From Methanosarcina barkeri 3 (GTDB taxonomy: Archaea; Halobacteriota; Methanosarcinia; Methanosarcinales; Methanosarcinaceae): a stretch of 64,000 nucleotides of DNA. Below are positions 8,764 through 17,500 of this stretch, one piece after another. How positions within the stretch are numbered: position 1 is the first letter of the stretch; every line of letters begins with the position of its first letter. Below the pieces are notes generated by a model. That model was not told the origin of the DNA and made no database searches. It saw only the letters and a program-made list of their open reading frames with translations. The stretch spans positions 558,001-622,000 of the forward strand of contig NZ_CP009517.1 in NCBI RefSeq assembly GCF_000970305.1. Reading direction: 5' to 3'. A program made the translations under genes and the position numbers.

Positions 8764-9042
8764 TCAATCCTCAAAGATTCCTGAGCCTTTAAACACGTTT
8801 TTTGCTTCCTCAAAGCTCAGGTCCTCAGGGGGTACGATAATATCGGACTCAAGAATCTCTTCCGCTTTAATCGGCTCCCCTCTTTCCTTTATTTGGGAGA
8901 CCAATCTGGCAAGTTCGCTTCGGAATTCTTCAACCTTTCCCTCATTAACCAGATCTACAATCCTGTTATCAATCTGGTTCAACTCGTCACAGAGAGCTTC
9001 AGGTGCCCTGTACTGTCCTTCACCCATAATCCTGATTATCAA
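8764..9042 (-). CDS. PspA-associated protein PspAA
   Basis: A 92-residue protein of the small family encoded next to archaeal and bacterial PspA/IM30 genes. It begins MIIRIMGEGQYR, followed by a helical acidic region and a C-terminal PEDLSFEEAKNVFKGSG segment. The start is TTG, read from an ideal GGAGGT located inside the last codons of pspA; only 3 bases separate the genes, so translation is coupled. Its molecular role is not settled; the pairing suggests that it binds or tunes the PspA coat. Confidence 0.85.
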   Translation of the reverse strand: MIIRIMGEGQYRAPEALCDELNQIDNRIVDLVNEGKVEEFRSELARLVSQIKERGEPIKAEEILESDIIVPPEDLSFEEAKNVFKGSGIFED

Positions 9043-9045
9043 TCT

Positions 9046-9798
9046 TCAGACCTCCTTTCGTTCTTCTGTGCCTTCTTCTCCGGTTTTTGCTTTTTCAGAC
9101 CCTTTTCCTGCTTCGGCCTTAAGCCTGGCGAGTTCGGATTCTACATTGCTCTGAGCACTGATTTTTGCAAGTTCCCGATCAATATCGTCCTTGCCGCCTG
9201 TTAGATCTTCGAGTGTGCCAGCCTCCATAAGTTCATCAATTGCCTCAGCCCGCGCTTTCATCTCTTCGGTTTTATTTTCGGCCCTTTCGAGCGCAAGGCC
9301 TACATCTGCCATTTCTTCACTGATTCCGGTAACAGATTCGTTTACTTTCACCTGGGCCTCAGCAGCTGAGTACTGGGCTTTAATTGACTCTTTCCGAGTT
9401 CTGAAAATCTCCACTTTCGTTGAAAGGCGTTTTTCCGAAGCTATTAATTTTTCTTGCTGCTTTTCAAGCTCTGAAATTTCCCGATCGATTCCTTCGACCT
9501 GCTGCGCAAGAGCTGCTTTTCTCTCAAGGGCTAGTCTTGCGAGATCCTCCCTGCCAGCGGCGATTGCATCTTTTGCCTGTTTTTCAAGCTTATCAATGTT
9601 TTGAACCAGTTTTACACGCTGGAGTTCCAGGCGTTTCTTTGAGCTTGTAACTTCCGCAACTCCTCTCTTCACATTCTGAAGCAGTTCGAGTTGCCTCTCA
9701 TAGGAATAGTCAAGTGTTTCCCTTGGGTCTTCCATCCTGTTAAGAACTGTGTTCATCTTCGATTTAAATACTGTTTCCATCCTTTTAAATAATCCCAT
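9046..9798 (-). CDS. pspA: Phage shock protein A / IM30 (Vipp1) homolog
   Basis: A 250-residue almost wholly alpha-helical protein, an ESCRT-III-like membrane-remodelling factor that coats damaged membrane. The N-terminal amphipathic helix (MGLFKRMETVFKSKMNTVLN) is followed by the family signature EDPRETLDYSYE and long coiled coil through about residue 210, then an acidic/basic low-complexity tail. It heads a two-gene operon with pspAA. A minisatellite lies upstream, in the promoter region. Confidence 0.95.
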   Translation of the reverse strand: MGLFKRMETVFKSKMNTVLNRMEDPRETLDYSYERQLELLQNVKRGVAEVTSSKKRLELQRVKLVQNIDKLEKQAKDAIAAGREDLARLALERKAALAQQVEGIDREISELEKQQEKLIASEKRLSTKVEIFRTRKESIKAQYSAAEAQVKVNESVTGISEEMADVGLALERAENKTEEMKARAEAIDELMEAGTLEDLTGGKDDIDRELAKISAQSNVESELARLKAEAGKGSEKAKTGEEGTEERKEV

Positions 9799-9928
9799 GT
9801 ACTTTCCCCTTTGCTTTTTTTAAAGACCTCAGGCCGAATAGGTCTGAGGCTTCAGTGTTTTTTATTATTCCTGACAAATCCTTTCCGGCACCTTATCCGG
9901 CATTTCTGGTATCCGTGCTGTCTATTTG

Positions 9929-9984
9929 TTTTCATTAGAGTAATATTTTTCATTAGAGTAATATTTTTCATTAGAGTAATATAA
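9929..9984. repeat. Minisatellite, 18 bp x 3
   Basis: Three copies of TTTTCATTAGAGTAATAT between the divergent pspA and msvR-like genes, about 130 bases upstream of the pspA start. Confidence 0.9.
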
Positions 9985-10168
9985 TTAGTTTATCTATGTT
10001 CCTATCTATAAATTATTCTCCATAATCAAATATTTCTCTTTCTTGAATAAGGTATATTTCTCCACAAATCAAGTGTTCTTTTCCCCAATGAGATATTTCT
10101 TTTTTCGGATTTGTTTATACAAAATTAAAATGCTTTATAAGTTTATAAATATATATAATAAATGGTTA

Positions 10169-10184
10169 TTCGTGGGCATGCGAA
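10169..10184 (+). promoter_or_regulatory. Probable MsvR operator
   Basis: The 16-base inverted repeat TTCGTGGGCATGCGAA matches the published MsvR box TTCGTA-N4-TACGAA with one change in each half and identical spacing. It ends 4 bases before a TATA box and about 40 bases before the msvR-like start, so autoregulation is the natural reading. Confidence 0.7.
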
Positions 10185-10187
10185 CGG

Positions 10188-10196
10188 TTTATATAT
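10188..10196 (+). promoter_or_regulatory. TATA box of the msvR-like gene
   Basis: TTTATATAT lies about 30 bases upstream of the ATG, which predicts a start of transcription around 10217 and a leader of only a few bases. No Shine-Dalgarno sequence is present, consistent with a near-leaderless mRNA. Confidence 0.6.
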
Positions 10197-10223
10197 TCCA
10201 AGTGCAACTTACCTAAAGATATT

Positions 10224-10961
10224 ATGGCAAAACCTGAGGGTAAAACTGAATTTTTTTATAATGATAACGGGCTGGTAGCAATAGGCAGTCCTGTTAAACT
10301 CCAGATTCTTAATTTGCTCAGGGAAGAACCCAGGTCGTTTGATGAAATCGTAAAGTTTACAGCAAAAGCCAAATCAACTATCTCCGTACACCTCAATAAT
10401 CTAAGGTCATGTGAGCTTGTGGAAGAAAACATTGACCCAGAAGACCGTCGCCGAAAGGTCTATTCCCTTACTTCCCGCTACATGGGTTGCTCTCAGGAAC
10501 CTTTCATAGAACGTTACAGGAATTTACTGGAAAAAGCCCCTGAGTATGGAAATGACAGGTTCTGTTTTGCAGAAATCCTGCTCCATGCTCTTTACTTTGG
10601 CTTTGAGGCATACGGAATTGACAATGCCCCGATTGTAAAAACGATAGGAAGTGATCTTGGAAGATCTATTTCTCCCATTTTCGAATCCGAAACCTTTGAG
10701 GAACTCCTGAGAGAAATCGGGAATTTTCTTGAATTCCAGGGAAAATGCCGGGTTATTACACTTGTAAATATCCCTGCTCTTCAGATTGAAGACGATTTCA
10801 AAGCCAGATCAATACCGGTAATAGGAAAACCTTTCTGCACCTTAAGAGAAGGCATTATTGAAGGAATTCTTAGAGGAAAGTTTGAGAAAGAGTACAGAGT
10901 TACCGAGATCGAGTGTTACGGGTCAGGGCATGAACACTGCCTTTTTAAAATAACAATCTAA
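10224..10961 (+). CDS. MsvR-like V4R-domain transcription regulator
   Basis: A 245-residue regulator with an N-terminal ArsR-type winged helix (residues 15-85, recognition segment AKSTISVHLNNLRSCELVEE) and a C-terminal V4R domain (about 105-243). MsvR proteins are methanogen redox switches that release DNA when cysteines are reduced. Cysteines here sit at 63, 89, 114, 175, 205, 231 and 239, closely matching the cysteine spacing described for the Methanosarcina protein, including the final GSGHEHC. The operator upstream supports autoregulation. It could be a paralog rather than MsvR itself. Confidence 0.8.
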   Translation: MAKPEGKTEFFYNDNGLVAIGSPVKLQILNLLREEPRSFDEIVKFTAKAKSTISVHLNNLRSCELVEENIDPEDRRRKVYSLTSRYMGCSQEPFIERYRNLLEKAPEYGNDRFCFAEILLHALYFGFEAYGIDNAPIVKTIGSDLGRSISPIFESETFEELLREIGNFLEFQGKCRVITLVNIPALQIEDDFKARSIPVIGKPFCTLREGIIEGILRGKFEKEYRVTEIECYGSGHEHCLFKITI

Positions 10962-11118
10962 ACTTATTTTTCGCACTGGCAGTGCCGCATTTTAATTATT
11001 ATTAATCACTCCAGATTTTAATCGGCACTCTATTCTCAATACTAACCGGATTATTAAAATTTTTCCGGACCAGCTCTTTTTTCAGACTTCTACCTGTTTT
11101 CTTGTCGGGCATCAGTTG

Positions 11119-11814
11119 TCAGTTAGCATCTCCGATTATGGCTCCCATTTCAGATTTCAGGCGAGGCCCTATTGCCGCAACTATACCAGGGCCGTCGGTA
11201 TTTTCCCGGCAGACGATTGCATGTTCCAGCAGCCCCAGACGCTCGATTTCATAAATATCTCTTCCATGACCTGTTTTTTTAATTGCGCTTTTGATTTCCG
11301 AGCGGGTTGCCCCATTAACAGTTACTCTGTCAGTAGCTGCCTTTTTCCAGCTCCACCAGATATCTAGCTGCTTTTTAGTAAAGCGAGCTTTTACATTCTT
11401 ATTCGCCTCAATAACCTCGATTTCAACCGGTAAATGAGGGATAAGGCCGAACCTGGAGGCAAGCTGTTTTGGCTTTCCGCTGCCCAGAGCTTTCAGTTCC
11501 TCGGTTTCAACTCTTACAGGCACTCCAATATTGACCAGAAAAGCATCCTCTAAAAAAGCCTGGAGAAAACCAATGTATACCTTTTCGGGTTCAGCTTTTT
11601 TCGCAGGTGTCCCATATCTGGAGGTCAGCAAATTCGCAGATACTTCCTCATCCTCGCCTTCAAGGGTGAACTCAGCCCAGTTTTCAGGAGTAATAGAAAT
11701 CTCAACGTTTACTTCAAGGTCTTTCAATTCATTCTCAACCAGAGTTTTCAAAAGTCCAGCCATTCTTTCCCGGTTCTTTCCGTAAATATGCTGGAGGGTT
11801 ACAACTTTTATCAT
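11119..11814 (-). CDS. DUF2110 family protein
   Basis: A 231-residue conserved archaeal protein of unknown function. After an N-terminal strand (MIKVVTLQHIYGKN) it has an alpha/beta region, a central basic segment (RFTKKQLDIWWSWKKAATD) that could contact nucleic acid, and the well-conserved C-terminal block ENTDGPGIVAAIGPRLKSEM. The ATG at 11814 is chosen over a TTG 15 bases upstream because GGTAGGA precedes it at good spacing. It lies 50 bases downstream of a winged-helix gene in the same direction, so co-transcription is likely. Confidence 0.85.
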   Translation of the reverse strand: MIKVVTLQHIYGKNRERMAGLLKTLVENELKDLEVNVEISITPENWAEFTLEGEDEEVSANLLTSRYGTPAKKAEPEKVYIGFLQAFLEDAFLVNIGVPVRVETEELKALGSGKPKQLASRFGLIPHLPVEIEVIEANKNVKARFTKKQLDIWWSWKKAATDRVTVNGATRSEIKSAIKKTGHGRDIYEIERLGLLEHAIVCRENTDGPGIVAAIGPRLKSEMGAIIGDAN

Positions 11815-11864
11815 ATTTTTTCCTACCAATTCTCTCTTCTGCTTTGTTTTTACCGGGAACTGAA

Positions 11865-12539
11865 TTACTCCTCGCTCCTGAGGTAAGCTTCCAGAAGTTC
11901 TTCACTTTCTTCCAGAGCTAAGATTACAGTCTCACTAATGGAGCTTTCTGCCCTTTCAATCTGGTTCTGGAGTTTTTTAATGTCCCGACTGTAAGGACCA
12001 AGTTTACGGGAAATTGTATCCTTACTATCTCCATGCTCTATTGCATCCCTATGAATACTTTCGATTTTGTTCCTGAGTTTTTTAATCTTCTCAAAAATTT
12101 CAGCATTAAGAGGGTCAAGCTCTTCTGCCTGTTCAGGTTCTTTCTCGCCTTCCTTTTCTGCAGCTTCTTCCATTTCAGGACTTATGTCTCGAGACTCCTC
12201 TTTCTTATCTTTCAAAGGTTCCTCTTCAATTAAGTCCCTGAACCCTTTAAGGGCGGCTTCGACTTCTCTTCCGTACTCGGTAAGTTCGACAAACTTTATC
12301 CGCCCCTCAAATGTGAATCTTATAAGTCCGCACTGTTCCATTTTCGCTAGGATCCTTGTTGTATGGGCAAAGGTAGAATCTATCTCTTTAGAAATAACAG
12401 ACGCATATGTCTTCCCCATAGAGCCTATAAACAGTAGCGCACGAGTGGGTTTTTCCTGCAAAAACAACTTTTCTGGATTTTCATCGGACATAATATCACA
12501 TTGGAATTTCTCTAGCGGGTTACCTCTGATCTCAGTCAA
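11865..12539 (-). CDS. Winged-helix regulator with coiled-coil tail
   Basis: A predicted DNA-binding protein of up to 224 residues. Residues 30-95 form a MarR-like winged helix (TRALLFIGSMGKTYASVISKE, then TTRILAKMEQCGLIRFTFEG and the wing RIKFVELTEYG); the rest is a highly charged linker rich in Glu/Lys and a C-terminal coiled coil. The called start is TTG; ATG 48 bases further in (12491) is a good alternative. It probably regulates itself or the DUF2110 gene that follows. Its promoter region contains five copies of a TATA-bearing repeat. Confidence 0.75.
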   Translation of the reverse strand: MTEIRGNPLEKFQCDIMSDENPEKLFLQEKPTRALLFIGSMGKTYASVISKEIDSTFAHTTRILAKMEQCGLIRFTFEGRIKFVELTEYGREVEAALKGFRDLIEEEPLKDKKEESRDISPEMEEAAEKEGEKEPEQAEELDPLNAEIFEKIKKLRNKIESIHRDAIEHGDSKDTISRKLGPYSRDIKKLQNQIERAESSISETVILALEESEELLEAYLRSEE

Positions 12540-12561
12540 AGCACTTTAAGTATTCTTCAAT

Positions 12562-12690
12562 GGTTTATATAATACTGGGACTTTTCGGTGGTTTATATAA
12601 TACGGACTTTTCGGTGGTTTATATAATACGGACTTTTCGGTAGTTTATATAAACTGGGAACTTTTCAGTGGTTTATACAGTACCGGGATA
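12562..12690. repeat. Tandem repeat carrying TATA-like boxes, 26-28 bp x 5
   Basis: Five copies of a unit of the form GGTTTATATAATACGGACTTTTCGGT. Four contain TTTATATA on the plus strand and TATATAAA on the minus strand. The array covers the upstream region of the winged-helix gene and starts 23 bases from its TTG, so its TATA-like elements may act in transcription. Confidence 0.85.
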
Positions 12691-12733
12691 GTTCTTACTT
12701 TTACTTTTACCTCTACATTTCTATCTGAAGAAC

Positions 12734-13900
12734 TCACCCTGAAAGCGCTCTGATTATTTCCTTTATTTCTGTAATAGGTGCATCAGTTCGGAATGAAGTA
12801 CCGCTGAAATGAGTCCTTGATGCTTCAAATCCCTGGGCTTTAAGGGCTTCAATCAGGATTTCTATTCCGGTTGCAGAAGCTCCAAGTTCTTTACAGATTA
12901 CGTGCTGGTCATAGAACATCGGAATATCGAGTTCATCCCTGCATAAGGTAATTAATTTTTTTGCTTTATCCTTTGTGTTTAGAGGATGCACTTCAAGTTC
13001 GGAAATAACCTCGTCACAGAACGCCTGTTCCCTGAATGGCCCAAGCCACAAAGGGCCTGCAATTTGTGTGAAAGCCCCGCAAACAGGGCATTCTTTTTCG
13101 ATATGTACTGCAAGCCCGTATACAGGCCCTCGAAACCCGCATTTTGGACAATGAATGCTGAAACCAATTGATTTTAGAGTTCGATCAGTCTGTTTTGTTC
13201 CAGGGAGAACCTCGAGGTATGTGCGAACATAATGACGCGTCACATGGGAAAGCAGGGGCAGCATTCCTTTTTCATGCTTTGCAAGCTCTCTGGCACAGGC
13301 TCCCAGGAGAATTCTAAGCCCCATTTCGCTGTGATATTCCGTGTTAAGAGGTACGGCTGCATATTTTCGTATTCCGGCTTTCAGATGGGCCCCACATAAA
13401 GGAGCCGTATCCGTTGCTGTGACCGACAGCATACCTCTAACCGAAGTCGATGCTGCGTCCAGGAAGGGTGCAGGAGTGCCAAAAGGATCAATGTCCACGA
13501 TATGAAATTTTTGTTCGTGTAGTAACACATTTGCACTCTTGCGGGTAACCTGGGTTTGTTCTTCAAGCCCGTTAATCTTAATATTTTCCTTTATAAGTTC
13601 AAACGCTTCAGGACTCCAATCATTCATTGTAGCGTGGATACCTACTTCGCCTGCAATCCGAAGCCCCCTTATCCCTGACGCTGAAAAAGCGTCCACATAA
13701 CGGACTTCTTCTCTGAGAAGTTCTTTTCTCGAAAGAAGCCTTTCCACAAATACAGCCGTAGCTGCGACATTAATATCGCGGTTAAGCTCCATCTCCGGAT
13801 TGTAAAAAACCGGAGCTGCCGAGGGAGGGAAGGTTGCATCCGGAGGCGGTACCGGAACTGAAACCTTTGTTGTGCCTTCGACTATAGTTTTAGATGTCAT
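12734..13900 (-). CDS. trm1: tRNA (guanine26-N2)-dimethyltransferase Trm1
   Basis: A 388-residue SAM-dependent enzyme that makes m2G and m2,2G at position 26 of tRNA. Visible landmarks: FYNPEMELNRDINVAAT near the N-terminus, the SAM-binding DAFSASGIRGLRIA (motif I, about 69-82), the catalytic VDIDPFGTPAPFLD (about 134-147), and a C-terminal Cys4 zinc cluster (CPKCGF...CPVCG). The length is normal. The GTACCG-rich N-terminus follows ATG at 13900. The next gene in the same direction starts about 25 bases upstream with its stop at 13925, so the two may share a transcript. Confidence 0.96.
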   Translation of the reverse strand: MTSKTIVEGTTKVSVPVPPPDATFPPSAAPVFYNPEMELNRDINVAATAVFVERLLSRKELLREEVRYVDAFSASGIRGLRIAGEVGIHATMNDWSPEAFELIKENIKINGLEEQTQVTRKSANVLLHEQKFHIVDIDPFGTPAPFLDAASTSVRGMLSVTATDTAPLCGAHLKAGIRKYAAVPLNTEYHSEMGLRILLGACARELAKHEKGMLPLLSHVTRHYVRTYLEVLPGTKQTDRTLKSIGFSIHCPKCGFRGPVYGLAVHIEKECPVCGAFTQIAGPLWLGPFREQAFCDEVISELEVHPLNTKDKAKKLITLCRDELDIPMFYDQHVICKELGASATGIEILIEALKAQGFEASRTHFSGTSFRTDAPITEIKEIIRALSG

Positions 13901-13924
13901 TTGAGACTGCTATACTTTGGGATC

Positions 13925-14626
13925 TTATTTTACAGTAATGGTTGCTTGCATTTTAGGATATCCTTTTACACTGAAACTGTAGCTCCCGGGCTCATTGAAC
14001 GTATATTCCAGGGTACTTCCATATGCAAGCCTTCTATCCTCGAAAAGGTGTTCCCTGCTGGTCAGAGTAAGCACACTTGACTCCTGGTAGTTCTTCCAAA
14101 TAACCGTATCTCCGGTATTGATATCCAGGCTTGAAGGGATCATAAGATAATTCTTAAGCCTTACGAAGTGTGACGTAGGTGGCGTTCTTACGAAGTGTGA
14201 CGTAGGTGGCGTTCCGCCAGGCTGAACAGCTCCGGTTCTTTCCCGTTCTCCGGTCCGGACTTCGGTTTTCTCCATCTCATACTCATCAGGCATTCTAGAA
14301 GTTTCCGTTTCTTCCGGCGTGTCCAGTTCTACCTGTGTTCCCGTTTCTACAGGTGTTTCGAACTCTTCCTGTGCTATCGTTTCATCCATTTCTTCTGTTT
14401 CTTTCGGTGTCCACATTTTCTCTTCAGCTTCCGTCCTTTCCGATGTCCACGTTTCTTCCTGCATTCCCTCGGGTGTTCTCACTTCTCTTTGCCTTTGCGA
14501 GCCTCCAGAACTGCCACCTGCCTCCCGTTCTTCTTTCCCATTCTCTTCCTCGTCTTCCGAGCTCAGGCAGCCTGAGATTATTACTGACAGGGCTATCAGG
14601 ATTAAAATTACTTTTTTTGTTTCCAA
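13925..14626 (-). CDS. Lipoprotein with degenerate cupredoxin-like domain
   Basis: A 233-residue exported protein: signal and lipobox (LIALSVIISGC), a long low-complexity Glu/Thr stalk (about 22-150) and a C-terminal beta domain. The end resembles a cupredoxin (INTGDTVIWKN, LEYTFNEPGSYSFSVKGYPKM) but lacks the usual His and Cys copper ligands, so copper binding is unlikely. A perfect 27-bp duplication (14159-14212) repeats the peptide TPPTSHFVR. It is paralogous to the lipoprotein about 400 bases upstream. It is probably anchored outside the membrane with the domain held away by the stalk. Confidence 0.75.
   Translation of the reverse strand: METKKVILILIALSVIISGCLSSEDEEENGKEEREAGGSSGGSQRQREVRTPEGMQEETWTSERTEAEEKMWTPKETEEMDETIAQEEFETPVETGTQVELDTPEETETSRMPDEYEMEKTEVRTGERERTGAVQPGGTPPTSHFVRTPPTSHFVRLKNYLMIPSSLDINTGDTVIWKNYQESSVLTLTSREHLFEDRRLAYGSTLEYTFNEPGSYSFSVKGYPKMQATITVK
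14159..14212. repeat. In-frame 27-bp coding duplication
   Basis: Two identical 27-base copies encode TPPTSHFVR twice in the stalk of the lipoprotein. The unit length is a multiple of three and the frame is kept. Confidence 0.9.
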
Positions 14627-15041
14627 TCCCCTCCCCCTTGTTGTTACTCTATCTTTTGTATTCCCATTTTAATATAAGCCTTTTATAAATAATAATGCTT
14701 TCTTAGAACAGTCAGTAAGCTAGAGTTATTTTTGAAGCGAAGGCGTTAATTTCGGACGATAAGCATTGATCCGGCGCATACAGTAAGGGACTAATTTTAG
14801 TGTTACTTCGCATGCTATTTAGAAACATATCCTTAAAGGCCTTAGAAAAGACTATACATACTTAAGTAGAAGCAAGTTAAGCTGTACTGTCCAGAGAAAT
14901 CCTGGTTTAAATATTTAAAAAATAGATTGCCAGGAAATTTTGTCGGCAAAAAATGTATTGGCCTTTCCTGCAAACAGTTAGAATATTCCTCAAACTCGAT
15001 TTCCCTGAACTTTTGACTCTTTAACCTTCAGAAGCTATTTA
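14627..15041. other. Intergenic spacer between the two lipoprotein genes
   Basis: About 415 bases with no supported ORF. The half nearest the downstream lipoprotein gene contains an AT-rich promoter-like stretch (TTTATAAATAATAATG) near 14680 on the coding side; otherwise nothing is recognised. Confidence 0.5.
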
Positions 15042-15572
15042 TCAAGGTTCAGCTACACCAACAGTGACATTCATCCTTGGCTGGCCGACAATACTGAAGT
15101 GATAGTCTCCGGTCTCGTTGAAGGTATATGTAAAAGCACGTCTGTAAGCAAGATTTGTGTTCTCAAAGAGTTTTTCTTCACTCACCAGGGTAAGGACCCT
15201 TTTTGGGTTCTCTTCCATATTTATCCAGGAGACTGATTCTCCCTTTTTTATTTCAAGACTTGAGGAACTTACTCTTTTGTTGATAAGTCTTAACAGATAG
15301 GGGGTTTCCTTAATTTCGGAAGTTGAGATATTGAGTTTTCCGTTCTCTCCAGGAGTTACATTTTCTTCCGAGGTTACATTTACTTCCGGAGTTACATTTT
15401 CTTCCGGAATTATATTTTCTTCCGGTGTTCCTACAACAGTTGTATTTTCCACAGGAGTTACGGTTTCTTCAGGGGTTGCATTTTTCTCTGTTGAGGGCTG
15501 TTCATTCCCTGTGCATCCTGAAAATAAAACGGCACCAAATATAAGAAGCAGCACAATTATTTTTGTTTTCAT
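15042..15572 (-). CDS. Lipoprotein with degenerate cupredoxin-like domain (paralog)
   Basis: A 176-residue paralog of the lipoprotein encoded just downstream. It has a signal with lipobox (LIFGAVLFSGC), a stalk of Thr/Pro/Glu/Val/Asn repeats (TPEENVTPEVNVTSEENVTP and similar) and the same C-terminal beta domain (LEIKKGESVSWINME, FTYTFNETGDYHFSIVGQPRM), again without His or Cys ligands. The ATG at 15572 is preferred over an upstream GTG because GTGAGG precedes it at normal spacing. Many Asn-Xaa-Thr sites suggest surface glycosylation. Tandem duplication followed by stalk divergence is likely. Confidence 0.75.
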   Translation of the reverse strand: MKTKIIVLLLIFGAVLFSGCTGNEQPSTEKNATPEETVTPVENTTVVGTPEENIIPEENVTPEVNVTSEENVTPGENGKLNISTSEIKETPYLLRLINKRVSSSSLEIKKGESVSWINMEENPKRVLTLVSEEKLFENTNLAYRRAFTYTFNETGDYHFSIVGQPRMNVTVGVAEP

Positions 15573-15584
15573 CTTATTCCTCAC

Positions 15585-16255
15585 ATCTTGCGATTGTGAA
15601 ATTTAGGAAATCATCAGACTAAATAAGAATATTATATAAGTTAAACAAGTATTCAATTTGAAGCTTAGCCATTTAGATTTTATTGACCTATATTAACCTC
15701 TATTGGTTTTTACTTAATCTTAATTTACCTTTATTGACCTTTTGAGAGTTCAGTACTTCTTATTATTACTATCTTTAAAGGAATTTCGAATCTTATTATT
15801 CTTTTTAAGGTAGTCCGCACTTATAAATGTATTTCTTACTTACAAAACATTTTTAGTTTTCTATATTTTAATATATTTCGTATATTTTTCACTTTTCTAA
15901 CACTTCTTTTATTTGTTAATACATTTTTAATACTTCTTTTACTTTTTAATACACTTTTACACTTTATGTTGCAAAAAATATCAGAATAGGCATATAAATT
16001 TATGGTTAATGAACAAAAGTCAAAATATATGAGGAAAATATATCAATATTATAGAGCTATTCCAAATAACTGGCTTGTTTAACTTCAATATTTTTCGATG
16101 ATTTTTTCCGTATCTCAGTTAATGTATGGAATATTCTCAGTTAATGTATGGAATAGTATGAACCGAGTCCTTATCGACTGTTGTTACTAAACCTATGACT
16201 GTTTTACTAAACTTATGAGACAATAACATGTCCGTTACATAAGCAAGAATTCGTA
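15585..16255. other. Very AT-rich intergenic spacer
   Basis: About 670 bases with no supported gene. It contains short degenerate direct repeats (TATTGACCTATATTAACCTC-like near 15680-15745; TTAATACTTCTTTTACTTTT-like near 15895-15965; AATGTATGGAATA twice near 16120 and 16145). Confidence 0.5.
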
Positions 16256-17500
16256 TCAGACTCCGTTCCACACGAAGTTCCACAAAAGTAAAGCAAGGAC
16301 TCCGAAAACTGTAATTATCCCGAAAGTCTTCTTTGTAAGAGCGTAAAGACTGGGAGAACCGGATATTTTCGAAAGCAGGATCTTGTTAATCGTGCTGATC
16401 AGACTTGCAAGCACCGCAGTATTCGCTGCAGTTGCATAGGAAATATTTCCACTTACTGCAAGTAAGGTTACCGAAACAATCACTCCCGAACTGCTAACAA
16501 GAGCACCGAGGGCAGTGACGTAAATTCCGGCAGTTCCTGCAATTTTATAGGCAAAGCTTCCTACTATAAGAATTACGGTAAATGCAAAACCGAATTTAAA
16601 TGCTTGTCCAAGCGAAAAAGGAGATTCAATTTTAAGTTCTTCTCCATCTATAGGGCAGAACTTCTTGTTATACTTGAGAGCTATTGTTACAGAAGCAAGA
16701 ATGATTACTATCTGAGGAGGAAGCATAAGCAGAGTTGTCTGACCGGTAGGGTCAACAATCAGGGCTAACACAAGGTTTCGGATGAGCATGGAAATATTAC
16801 ATAACAGAATTCCGGTAAGAACAGGATCGGCCATTTCCTCTACTCGTTTTGAGAGACCTGCAAGTGCAGCTGCTGTTGCTTCACTGTTCACAAAGCCGCC
16901 TAAAAAACCGGAATAACATATCCCGCGCTTTGTGCCGAACTTCCTCAGGAGCACATAACTTAAAAAACTGATAAGCGAAACAAGAATTACAATAAGGATC
17001 GCAGACCTTAAATTTAGGACTCCATAATATTCTATATCAGGCATCACTGGATAAAGTATGAAAGCCACGGCCAGAAACTGTACGGCATTGTAGAGTTCCT
17101 CTTTTGTCAGGTTTCCTGCAAACTGGTGAAGAGGCTTTTTTTGTATCAGAAGAAAAGCCACAACTATTGAAGAGATAATAGCAAACAGGCCGTAATCATA
17201 GCCAACCAGTATTCCCATAACAAAAATGAAGAAGAGACTTATAGGGCTGGTAACTCCTATCCGGTTAAACAGAAATATCTTGGCATAGGTGATTATGCAA
17301 CAGATTGCTCCGAAAAAGAGCGCAGCTACGTAGATAAAACCCGGTCCTGTTATCTCGCTTACAAAAGCAGTTAACATGCCTGTTATACAGGTTATGCTGT
17401 AGGTTCTCACCCCGGCAAAAATTTCATGTTCAATGCCTCTATGCTCCCTTTCTATACCTACCATTATCCCTATCAAAAAGGCTATGGCAAGTTTTGTCAT
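16256..17500 (-). CDS. MgtC/DUF4010 family membrane protein
   Basis: A 414-residue integral membrane protein with about eleven to twelve hydrophobic segments. The N-terminal third is an MgtC/SapB domain (LAIAFLIGIMVGIEREHRG, GVRTYSITCITGML), and the remainder is a DUF4010 domain (GFLGGFVNSEATAAALAGLS). The function is unproven; MgtC relatives affect magnesium homeostasis. The frame stays open 17 codons above the ATG, with conserved-looking FDPVFLDFMTKLA and a GAGGTTGA element before it, so the true start may lie upstream at a non-ATG codon such as ATT. It is a stand-alone gene. Confidence 0.85.
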   Translation of the reverse strand: MTKLAIAFLIGIMVGIEREHRGIEHEIFAGVRTYSITCITGMLTAFVSEITGPGFIYVAALFFGAICCIITYAKIFLFNRIGVTSPISLFFIFVMGILVGYDYGLFAIISSIVVAFLLIQKKPLHQFAGNLTKEELYNAVQFLAVAFILYPVMPDIEYYGVLNLRSAILIVILVSLISFLSYVLLRKFGTKRGICYSGFLGGFVNSEATAAALAGLSKRVEEMADPVLTGILLCNISMLIRNLVLALIVDPTGQTTLLMLPPQIVIILASVTIALKYNKKFCPIDGEELKIESPFSLGQAFKFGFAFTVILIVGSFAYKIAGTAGIYVTALGALVSSSGVIVSVTLLAVSGNISYATAANTAVLASLISTINKILLSKISGSPSLYALTKKTFGIITVFGVLALLLWNFVWNGV

